From Symbiodinium natans (Eukaryota; Sar; Dinophyceae; Suessiales; Symbiodiniaceae): DNA of 62,500 nt. Below the pieces are notes generated by a model. The model was given only the letters and a program-made list of their open reading frames with translations, did not search any database and was not told the DNA's origin. Each line of letters begins with the position of its first letter. Positions within the stretch are counted from its first letter, which is position 1. The stretch spans positions 487,276-549,775 of the forward strand of contig CAJNDS010001668.1 in the NCBI GenBank assembly GCA_905221605.1, written 5' to 3'. A program made the translations under genes and the position numbers. Positions 11,101 to 23,100 of the stretch are shown here, piece after piece.

Positions 11101-14100
11101 AAGGCACTTGACTCTAATTTATCCCTGTACCCTATTTTCGGCAACGCTGAAGTAGGGTTGATTGGAAATTTGGTATACTTCCATGGGCCCTGATCCCCAT
11201 AAAACCCTAAAGCCCGCAGAATTTAAAATTTCCACACGGCTCCCCACCAAAACCACCCCAGTAGACCCTCAACCCGATACTCAAAACACCCGAAGCCCGA
11301 AACCCAAACCCTAATTTGCAGAAATCCTCGGCCCTATACCCTTAGAGATGCTTGAGAAGATTCTTATATGTTTTGGGGCCATTCCTAAGAAACAGCCAAA
11401 AACATCATCTTTGCTACGGTTCCAAGTTCAGTATAGTACCCAAAACACCCCTAAACCCCAACTTTCTAAACAAACCTTGACTGTGGCGCCAGAGGGCTGA
11501 CTGTTAGGAGAAGCCCTAGAACCCAAGACTGTAAACCTCCTAATCCCTGAGCCTTAAATCCTAGCCCTAAACCCTAAACCCCAAACCCCAAACCCTAAAC
11601 CCGAAACCCGAAACCCCAAACCCTACGCCCCAAACCGCAAACCCTAAACCCTAAACCCTAAACCAAAAACTCCAAACCCTAAACCCCAAAACCCGTCCCT
11701 GTGCTGGAAGCCTGCATACTCTGAACTGTTTAGGGGTTTAGGGTTAGGGTTTAGGGTTTAGGGTTTTGGGTTTTGGGTTTTGGGTTTTGGGTTTAGGGTA
11801 AACCCAAGGGCCTACATCTAGACTCGAGCCAGCAAGCCCTCCTAAACCCTAAACCCCAAACCTGAACCTAAACCCTAAACCCCAAACCCCAAACCCCAAA
11901 CCCTAAACCCTAAACCCTAAACCCTAAACCCGAAACCCGAAACCAGAAACCCGAAACCCCAAACCCCAAACCCCAAACCCCAAACCCAGGCCTGACTTTT
12001 GGGAGAATCCCACGGTCTCCATGGGTCTCGGGCCCCTCCAGTCCGTGTGCCAGGCGGGGAATCCTTTCCACCCCTGAAACCCTCAGCCCTAAACCCAGGG
12101 TTTAGGGTTTAGGGTTTAGGGTTTAGGGTTTAGGGTTTAGGGTTTAGGGTTTAGGGTTTAGGGTAAACCCAAGGGCCTACATCTAGACTCGAGCCAGCAA
12201 GCCCTCCTAAACCCTAAACCCTGAACCCTGAACCCTAAACCCTAAACCCTGAACCCTAAACCCTAAACCCTAACTAAACCCCAACAGGCGCGCTACTTCC
12301 GCTACCTCCACCTCCGGGGCCTGTGCGACACATCGGCCAGCCGGGTGTGGTAGGAGACTCGAAGTTCTGTCCTACCGCGGTTTAGGGTTTAGGGTTTAGG
12401 GTTTGGGGTCTAGACCCTAAGACCCTAAGACCCTAAGACCCAAAGACCCAAAGACCCTAAGACCCAAAGACCCTAAGACCCTAAGACCCTAAGACCCTAA
12501 GACCCTAAGACCCTAAGACCCTTGGACCCTAAGACCCTAAACCCTAAATCCCGAGTTGGCTTGGGGAGCCTATTCACCTAGGTGCTTCATCGGTGATGGC
12601 GAGATGGACGAGCCCGAAACCATCTACGCCGCGGGCTTAGAGCCCGAACAACCCCACCCCCCCCATCTAGGGTTTAGGGTTTAGGGTTTGGCGTTTAGGG
12701 TTTCGGGCTTAGGGTTTAGGAACCCTAGACCCCAAACTTCAATCATTAGGGTTGAAGGTTCTAGCGGTCTAGGGATTGATGAGGGGATTTGTTATGGTTT
12801 AAGGCTCTAGGGGTTCAGGGGTTGAATGAGGGCTTAGGGTGTCCCTTAGGGTTTCAGGTTCTAGGGTTTCAAGTAGTAAGCGCTATTTTGGAGGTCACCT
12901 TCGTTTCCCCCCAAAACCTTGTTGGGAAGGTTATTTGGAGAGGGTTTCGGCTTTAGGGTTTAGGGTGTCAGATGTTGGGAGCAGGGCCTTGGATTTTCAT
13001 CACACCGGCAAGCCCTCAGCCCTGCTTTCCGCAACATTTCGCATTGCAACATTCAAACCCTAAACCCTAAACCCTAACCCCTAAACCCTAAACCCTAAAC
13101 CCTAAATCCTAAACCCTAAATTCCGGCCACAAAAAGGTCGGCGGTTTAACTTGAATGGTTAACCCTTGAAAGCAAAAGGCAACCAACCTGTCCGAAGCGT
13201 TGACCCGGCGGTCTCGCTTCTGCTACAGCGGATGACCTGGAGTATAGCGGAGTTGCTGCAGATAACGCAAGATGCCTCACGCCGTGATGGCATCAATACC
13301 TGGCATGCGACCGGAAGACATCTTCAGCCGTGCTTTCGCCCCATTCCACAAAGCTGTGCAATCCATTCGGTATGGACTCTAAACCCTAAACCCTAAACCC
13401 TAAACCCTAAACCCTAAACCCTAGAAGCAGACTCCGAGATAGCGCCGAGTAAACCCTAGAAGCGGACGTCAAAGAATGCCACCCTTCCCAGTTCCGTTCT
13501 CTCCATCTCTTTGCAGGCCTCATCTTGATGCATGCTTGTTGCTCCTCGTGCAAATCTGCTGCGCAAACTTTTTCTGCTGGATTGGGGCATGGGCAGCCAC
13601 AAGTAGCAAACCTATTTGTGTACCTCAGAAGTAAGCAGGATGCCCAGACCCTAACCCTACCCCTAAACCCTAAACCCTAAACCCTAAACCCTAAACCCTA
13701 AACCCTAAACCCTAAACCCTAAACCCTAAACCCTAAACCCTAGCCCTAAACCCTAAACTCCAAACCCTACACCCTTAAACCCTAAAACCTCAAAGTGGAT
13801 CGGTGGGCGGGGCTGCCTAAAGGTTCGCCGCGAACCTACCAGTGGGGAGAAGACAGGGCGCGCCTTTCTTCGTCAACTGGGTCTATTCATTCAAGGGTTT
13901 GTTTGGGGTTTCAGGATTAAGGGTTCTGGGTTTAGGGCTTAGGGTTTAGGGTTTTAGGGTGTAGGGTTTAGGCCTGCGTGAGGGTTTTGAGTTTAGGTGG
14001 GGAGGGGAGGGTTGGGATTGGGGGGGTGGGGGTTACCATGGCTGCTGACACGGCGGCCCTAAACCCTAAACCCTAAACCCTAAACCCTAAACCCTAAACC

Positions 14101-17100
14101 CTAAACCCTAAACCCTAAAACATAGGGTTTGAGGATTAGGTGTCCGACTCCCCAGGCCATTGCGCGCGCCGGCTACGAGAGGCACGTGCGTGGCAGACAT
14201 TTCTGTTGGGGCTGAAGCGGGCTGAAGAAAACCTAGTCCCTAAGCCCTAAACCACCCTAAACCCTAGGCCCTCAACCCTAGGTGCTAACCCTAAATCCCA
14301 AACCCCAAACCCTAAACCCTAAACCCTAAACCCTCAACCCTAAACCCTAAACCCTAAACCCTGAACCCTGAACCCTGAACCCTGAACCCTGAACCCTGAA
14401 CCCTGAACCCTGAACCCGAAACCCGAAACCCTAAGCCCTAAGCCCCTAAGCCCCTAAGCCCTAAACCCCTAACCCCTAACCCCCCCTAAACCCCTAAACC
14501 CCTAAACCCCTAAACCCCTAAACCCCTAAACCCCTGAACCCCTAAACCCCTAAACCCCTAAACCCCTAACCCCCTAAACCCCTAAACCCCTAAACCCCTA
14601 AACCCCTAAACCCCTAAACCCCTAAACCCCTAAACCCCTAAACCGCTAAACCCCTAAACCCCTAAACCCCCTAAACCCCTAAACCCCCTAAACCCCAGGG
14701 CCCGAATCCGACCCTAGATCCCAAGAAGATGCCCTGAGGGCCTGCTTGTGGGTTCTCAGGGAGCTAACAGGTTAGAAGCCGTTTCGACAGGTAGCGTGCT
14801 CATGCTTAGGGCAGCGGCAATGATCTCAGCAAATGCAGCAGCAACTCAGCAACAAGCTTGGCAACTCCACAGACTCCAAGGAGTCCGCCTAAACCCTAAA
14901 CCCTAAAACCCTAAAACCCTAAACCCCGAACCCTAAACCCCAAACCCTAAGCCCCAAACCCTAAACCCCAAACCCTAAACCCTAAACCGAGTTCAGGCTC
15001 AACAACCTCGTGATGATCGTGAATTGCAACTACCAGCGCCTCGATGGCCCTGTCCGTGGCAACTCCAAGGCCAGGGTTTAGGGTTTGGGGTTTAGGGTTT
15101 AGGGGTTTTAGGGTTTAGGGTTTGGGGTTTAGGATTTTAGGGTTGAGATTTCAAGGTGGGGTCTCAGGCCTTAGGAGTCTTGTTATGATTTTTCTTTATG
15201 TTGTGTTGTTTTCTAGGGTTTTGAGGGTTTAGGGTGCTGTGGTTTGGGGGGTGGGGCGGGGGTTCGGGCTTGGGTTGTTGGGGTGTTCGTTTGTTTTCAG
15301 TTAGGGAGCTGAAGTTTCTGCTTCTTTTATCCTAAGCCCTAAACCCTAAACCCCAAAGCCTAAACCCTATACCCTAAACCCTAAACCCTAAACCCAGTGT
15401 TCTGAGGATCATGTCGGCGGCTTAGGGCTTTCTTGGCTTCAGGAGTTTAGGTGGCCAGCCTGAGTATGCACCCTACCCCAAATCACCCAACCAAGGCTAC
15501 AGTGAACCCTAAACCCCCCAAGCCCTACGCAAGGCTTTTGGTGGGGGGGCCGTGAAACCCGGAACCAAAAGGTCATCCAGGAGTTCGAGGGCATCTTCAG
15601 AGGAGCTGGGCGCGCTGGCCGACGTTTGTTTAGGGGTGCTGGTGGCTAGGTTTAGGGTTTATGGTTTAGGGTTTAGGGTTTAGGGTGTTTGGTTGAAATG
15701 GTTTTGGGTTTGAAGGGTTTAGCTTCTGGGGATGTGGAGGGTGGCACCCTAGAACCTAAACACCGCCTGCGCCAAAACCCTTAAACCCTTAAACCCTTAA
15801 ACCCTTAAACCCTTAAACCCTTAAACCCTTAAACCCTTAAACCCTTAAACCCTTAAACCCTTAAACCCTTAAACCCTTAAACCCGTAAACCCTTAAACCC
15901 TTAAACCCTTAAACCCTTAAACCCTTAAACCCTTAAACCCTTAAACCCTTAAACCCTTAAACCCTTAAACCCTTAAACCCTTAAACCCTTAAACCCTTAA
16001 ACCCTTAAACCCTCAACCCTAAACCCTAACCCGCCAGGTTTGACTGCATCAAGCTCATCTGGGGCGATGCATGGAACGACCTCGTGGATGGCGATCACGA
16101 TGGCAAGCTCATTGAGGCAAGACTATGGGGCTGATCTCGTGGGTGCAAGACCCAAACCCTAAACCCTAAGCTTGAAACCTGAAACCTTCTACCGGAAACC
16201 CTAAACCCTAGCATGTAACCCCAAAGCGAAACCCAAATTATCCAAAAAACCCTACATCCTGAGACCTTACTAGCCCTAAACCCCAGACCCTAAGACCTTA
16301 TCAGCAACCCTCGTTGACCCTAAATGCTACACCCCAAACTCCAAATCCTAAACCCTAATTAAACCTAGTTACCCCTAGTTAGCCCTAATTCAAAGTAATG
16401 AACCCTAATTAACCCGAAGTAACCCTAACTAACCCTAAATCGCAAAGCTCCCAAAACCCTAGCGAACCCCAAAACCCTAATGAATCCTATAAAAACCCCA
16501 AAACCCTAATGCACCCTAAAACCCTAGCTAGCCCTAATTATCCCTATAGAGCCCCGAAAGCCCTAAACCCCAAGCCCAAAGGTCCTCGAGCGCACCCCTG
16601 ATGGCGACTGCCAGCGTTATGCTGCGAAGCAGGTCGGGGCTTGCGTTCGGAGTTAAGGGTTTAGGGTGTTTGGGGTTTAAAGTAGGGTTAGGGCGTTTCG
16701 GGTTTAGGGTTAAGGGTTCGGGGTGTCAGGGCGTCAGAGAAGGATTAGTCGCAAATTCGTCGTTCTCTGCACTGCAGTTCGCTGGCCGTACTCATCTTCG
16801 CGTTTCAGTCCTTGCTCGAAATGGGGTTTACGATACTGGGGGGTACCGGCTTGGGGTCCTTCTTGCAAGGGGGGTCCTACTATGTGGGGGACTTCCGGGT
16901 CCCTTGTTTTCGGAAACCCCCAAATCGACGTCCCAGGGCCCTAAACCCCAAACCCTAAGTTAGGCACACGAGGCTCCAAAGTAAGGTCCACAAGCTTAGC
17001 CCCCAAACCCGCAACGCCTATGCTGGGGATGAAGGGTTAAGGCCTTCACCACAGGATCAGGCGGGTTCCACAAAAGAACCCACAGAATAAAGGGTTGAAC

Positions 17101-20100
17101 AAGGTCTTCGCGGGAGAATACCTGCCAGGGATCATCATCTGGAGAATTTACCAAGCCCCAAGCCCAGCAAGAGACGCGAAACCCACCCTAAACCCTAAAC
17201 CCTAAACCCTAAACCCTAAACCCTAAACCCTAAACCCTAAACCCTAAACCCTAAACCCTAAACCCTAAACCCTAAACCCTAAGCCCTAAGCCCTAAGCCC
17301 TAAGCCCTTAAGCCCTTAAGCCCTTAAGCCCTTAAGCCCTGAACCGCCTAAACCCTTCAACGCCCCAACCCCGCAACTGGGAAGGATGGGGGCCTCATCC
17401 GGCGCGAAATCTTCGAGGCCCCTGGTGCTGACTGCTGTGGTTTCATATGGTTTCGGGTTTACGGTTAGGGTTTAGGGTTTAGGTTGTCGGGTTTAGGGTT
17501 TAGGGTTTAGGGTTTAGGGATGTTTCGGTCTTTGGGGGTGTCTACAGGTCTGCGTGTCTAGTGGCCGTTTGGAGGGAGGGGACGCCGGATATAAGGGCCC
17601 TGGCCGATCACGCAAAGCCGAACGGACAAGAACCACGCAGGCCAGGCAAACGTGCGCGCACACATGTGAACATACGGGACCTCAGGCGACCGCAGGTACC
17701 CACTGGCGCAAGCACTGATGACCGTTCAGTATTCTGCTGTTGCCGCACCCAGAGGCGCCACAGAGCAGAAGGCACTTTGCTAGGAAGCGCCTGGTTCTTA
17801 GTAGGGAACGGGGGAATGAGGCAACTACCCTATGGAGTCCCTTAAAGGGTATATACACATATATATGTATATATATATATATATACATCTATGTATGGAG
17901 GGGGATATAGGGTACCTCATTCCCTCATTCCCTACTGTACGAAGAACCAGCCAGTAGAAGGTGTGCGTTTTGGCTCCTGGCTTGCATGGAAGTTATGAGA
18001 ATTACTGTCTTCTTTCTTAAGGGGGTCTGGGGTTTAGGGTTTAGGGTTTAGGGTTTAGTGTTTAGGGTATGGGTTTAGGGTTTAGGGTGGAACCTGCTTC
18101 CAAATCCTTTTCAAGGGCGCTCAAGCACAACTTCGGCGTCCCGAAAATTTGCAAGACCAACTCTAAGCCCCCTTAAACCCTAAACTGGGTTTAGGTCTTA
18201 GGGTTTAGGGTTTAGGGACTCTAAAGAGGGGCCGTGAAATGAAATGATCCTTCTCCATTGCCTTCTCTTGCCTCGAGGCCAATGGACTGGCGGACCGTGT
18301 CGCGCACCTGTCGGACGACGAGCTCCTGCCCGGCCCCAAGACTGCCCCATGAATCAAGGCGTGGATGGTTTAGGGTTTAGGGTTTAGGGTTTAGGGTTTC
18401 GGGTTTCGGGTTTAGGGGTTAGGGGTTAGGGGTTAGGGATTAGGGCTTAGGGTTTGGGGTTTAGGGTTTAGGGCTCAGGCCCAAACTCCCAAAACTTCTG
18501 AAACCCCCAACAACTCCGAAGCTGACGTAAACCCGAAGCCCCAGAATATTTATCAATAATACTCCCCTTTGTAATTCTACTTTAATAACCCCCCAAAACC
18601 CTATTCTACTTCTTCACACCCCCCAAAGGTACACTCCCAAAGTCCTCACCCCTCACACCTTGAACCTGGAACTTGAACCATACTTGGAAGCCCTTTGTGG
18701 TTTGCAAGTCAATTTCGTCTCTCTCTCCGAAACCCTCTACGGGTTTAGGGTTTAGGGTTTAGGGTTTAGGGTTTAGGGTTTAGGGTTTGGGGAAATTTCC
18801 AAGTCAAAAGGCTTCCTAGTAAGCACTCAAGGTGGGCACGTTTTGGAGGTTTGAAGGCTTGCAGTTTGTGTCAACCCCCTAGGACTCCATAAACTCCCTC
18901 ATCCCTGAGTCCTGCAGGGTTTAGGGTTTAGGGTTTAGGGTTTAGGGTTTAGGGTTTAGGGTTTAGGGGTTGTATCGCTTCCACCCCACTCCCCCTTCAA
19001 CATAAAGCCACCTAAGTTCAGGAGACGGAGCCTCTAGGGGGCCCCGATTCTGAAGCCAAGGCGTAAGATCTGTCTTTGGACCTCAGAAGCAATGCATTTT
19101 TTAGGCCGTTCCTCATAGTTTTGAGGAAAAAGGGCCACAGACCCTGGCGATTTTCCCGCTTAGAACCAACGGTCCTTGGGAACATCCCTAAACCCTAGGC
19201 CCTAAACCCTAAACCCTAAACCCTAGTCCCTAAACCCTAAACCCTCAAAAACCCTCAACCCTCAAACCTAAACCCTAAACCCTCAACCGCGTCTCAAGGT
19301 CTGCCTTCATGCTCCCTGGCGGCCGGACTCCTTGTGCTTGCTTTGTCCCTTCGGGGCTTGTTGGGGCTTCGGTGCTTCTCTGCTTGGGTTCCCTAGCCCC
19401 AATAACCCTAAGCCCCAGACCCTAAACCCTTAGCCCTAAACCCTAAACCCTAAAGCCTAAACCCTAAACCCTAAACCCTAAACCCTAAACCCTAAACCCT
19501 AAACCCTAAACCCTAAACCCTAAACCCTAAACCCTAAACCCTAAACCCTAAACCCTAAACCCTAAACCCTAAACCCTAACCGCGCCTATAACCCCCCACT
19601 GGTCTCAAGCCCGGAGCCCCATAGCAAATGCACCCCCAAGACCTTTCGTAGCATGGACAGAGGTTGCTCTGGGGAGAAGAAGAAGAGAGTGGGACACCAA
19701 AAAGGCTCAGAAGCAAAGACAGGCAGATCACAGCAAGACAGAGAGAAATAGCAAGCGAGAGAGAGAGACTAGGATGCCCAGTAGTACGCTGATTCCCTTT
19801 TTTTAGGGGGTTTAGGTTCCCTTATAAACCCCTTTAAGCAAAAAAAGGGCAGCCTTTTTAAGCCTTGGTTAATGGGCAGCCTAGGAGAGAGAGATCAAGG
19901 TCATCTAAGTTGATGGCTCAGAGTTGTGAGGCCACGACCACAAGAAGATTTACTCGGCCATGCTCCAGGCGCCATGGGCGCCCGGGGGGTTTAGGGTTTA
20001 GGGTTTAGGGTTTGGGGTTTGGGGTTTAGGGTTCAGGGTTCAGGGTTCGGCGGGGGTGGGGTGGGGGGGGGGCGCGGGGCGCGTGCTGATGATGATTACC

Positions 20101-23100
20101 AAAGAAAAGAACAACCTTCTTGAATCCAGATTTTTTCGGGTCTTGAGCACAGAGCCCTAAACCCCAAACCCTAACCCTAAACCCCAAATCCTAAGCCCTA
20201 AACCCTAAACTCCTAAACTCCTAAACCCGAAACCCTAAACTCCTAAACCCTGAACCCTGAACACTGAACCCTCAACCCTGAACCCTTCCTTAGGCCCTAG
20301 CCGGTTTAAGGCTCGACTTCCTCTTTCGAGCCCACCCCTTTTTGGCGGTGTAGGGCTCAGGGTTTGGGGTTTAGGGTTTTTTGGCTTAGGGCTCCCAATG
20401 ATTTGGGGTTTAGGGTGCAGGGTTCAGGGTTCAGGGTTTAGGGTTTAGGGTTTAGGGTTTAGTGTTAACCTCAACCCGCTACATTTAAGGTTTAAGGTTT
20501 AGGGTTTAGGGAAAACCTCAGCCCGCCTAAACCCCAAACTCTAAGCCCCAAAGCCTAAACCCTAAACCCTAGACTCTAAACCCTAAACCCTAAACCTTAA
20601 CCCCTAAACCCTAAACCCTAAACCCTAAACCCTAAACCCCAAACCCCAAAGCCCAGACACTGGGAGGCCGAGAAGAATGCCGAAACCGGTGGCCGGCCTA
20701 CAGTGATCCTCGCCTCGCTCCCAAGAAACCAGCGCAGTTAGGGAGAGTGTAGGGTTTAGGGTTTGGGTTTTCGGTTTTGGGCTTTGGGCTTTGGGCTTTT
20801 GGCTTTTGGTGTTTTGGAGTTTAGGGTTTAGGGTGTAGGGTTTGGGGTGTTTTGGGTGATGGGATTTAGTGTTTAGGGTTTGGGGGGTGTTTTGGGTTTG
20901 GGATTTAGGGTCTAGGGTTTGGGGTTTAGGGTGAAAGGTTTAGAGGTTTAGGCGTTTTGGGGCTTGGTTTTTCGGGGCTGAGGGTCTCGGATTTTAGGGC
21001 TTCTGGGGGAAGGTTGGGGTGTTAAGGGGGGTTCATGATGTAGGGGCTTATAACCCCTAAACCCTAAAACTCTAAAACTCTAAAACCCAAAAACCCAAAA
21101 ACCCAAGAACCCAAAAACCCAAAAACCCAAAAACCCAAAAACCCAAAAACCCAAAAACCCAAAAACCCAAAAACCCAAAAACCCAAAAACCCAAAAACCC
21201 AAAAACCCTACCCCAAAACCCTAAAGAGCCAAAGCCCTAAGGGGTTGCAAGTTCCGGTTGGCAGACCCCCACACACACGTTGAATGTCATTTAGGGAATG
21301 AGTGAATGAGGTGTCCAACAGAATAACTTCAAGGGCTTATATGGGGCTTTCCAACAATGGGGTACCCTTTTTGGGGGTCCCTTTGAGGGGATTCTATTCT
21401 GTTTGGGGTAACCTTATCTTGGGAAATACCCATACCGGGGGACATAATTTAATTCCCTCCTTCCCTACAAAGAATCTGGACGTCTTCTTGCAACCTTAAC
21501 CAGAGCGAGAGGCCGCCGTGGACATAGTAGACCCTTGGACCCTTGGCGGCCTACCCTACAAGCCAAAAGAGCCTTAAACCCAAAACCCTACCCCCTAAAC
21601 CTCCCTAAACCCCTAAAGCCAGCACCCTAAGGCGAAGACGCTGAAAGGCTTCAGTTTGGCCACATTCCAGGGCCGCAACACGGCGCCTCGAGGGGGGGGG
21701 GATATTTTTGAGGTTTGGGTTTCGGGCTTGGGGTTTGGGGCTAGGGTTGGGGCTCCTCTAGTCTATGCTGGCAGATTGGAGCCACGGCATCTAGCCTGCG
21801 GAGAGCAGACGAAGCCTGTACGACCAGACACCTGCGCAGCCGGAGTGGCGCCAAGTCGTGCAGACCATGATGCCAGGGAAGTACGTGTGGACAGTTGACG
21901 ACATATGGGCGTGACGCCGCATTGAAAGCCTCGCGCCGGCGCTCACGCTCGGTGACAGCAAGTGCAAGCTCGGCAGGTGGAAGCTCTCGTCCCGAACGCG
22001 GGGCCGCTGCCACTGTTCGCTGGGGCCGAGCCCGGAACCCTAAACCCTATAAACCCTGAACCCTGAACCCTAACTTCAACTACAGCAGAGCAAGAAAGTG
22101 CAATGCAAAGACCAAACAGATCTCAGGCTCCCATACTGGCCGCTGGTACTGGTACAACCCGATGACGGGTGACTCGGTTTGGCTGTAGTTAGAGGCTTTC
22201 TCTTGACGAGCATCTTAGATGGTTTTCCGTTCGGCCGTTAAGGCCTTGTGACCCTAAACCCTAAACCCTAAACCCTAAGCCCTAAACCCTAAACCCTACA
22301 CCCCAAACCCTTTCTTGTGCATCTGAGACGCCACCCAAGCTTCAAGCTCAGGACCCTTCAATCTCTAGCCGTGGATCGCCCGAGTTCCAGAGTTAGCTCA
22401 CGTGGTTTCTTCCAGTCTTGGTGGCCCAGTGGTGCCCTGTACCCTTATAAAGCTATTGTGTAGGGTTTAGGGTTTAGGGTTTGGGGTTTAGGGTTTAGGG
22501 TTTAGGGGGTAGCCCAGTGGTACCCTGTACCAACCCCAAAAGGGTGCCCTCATTATAATATGGTTACTGGGCTACGAAGTTGTCGAAACATGCTCGGCGC
22601 GATGAAACGTGCAAACACATGAAACGTGCGCATCGTACATTCACAAAGGCTTCCCGCCGTGCCTTCCTCGAGTTCCACAGGTAACGCGGCTTCTTCCAGC
22701 TTTTTGAAACGCGATCGGCAAGATGAAGCGCGGAAAACTCTGAAACGCGCGCGATGCACTTCTAGATAATCACCTAATTCACACCCATGCCCATGCGGCC
22801 ATAACCCGAAAACGAAGACCAAAACCTGTTGCAACCCCCTAAGCTCCAAAGCCCTAAAGCCGACCATTTGTTTGGGCAGGTGCACCAGCAGAAAAGCCTG
22901 AAAGTGGAAGAGGCTCCTTTGTTGTGGCTTCGGGTCGCGGGGGGGGGGGGGGGTTAGGGGTTTAGGGTTGTTTTGGGCATTTCAGAGGTATTGCAGGGTC
23001 ATCTGAGGTTTATGGACTGTTGGAGGCGTGTTGAGTTAGTTATCCGCGCCAGCATCGGGAAGGGTCTTAGCACCAAACGCTCTGAGCTGCCACTGAAGCC

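Noticed and set aside
22553-22885. 110-codon minus-strand ORF
   Set aside because: It overlaps a TIR element (22,509-22,575) and the firmly placed AceE exon at 22,880; a chance open frame is likelier.
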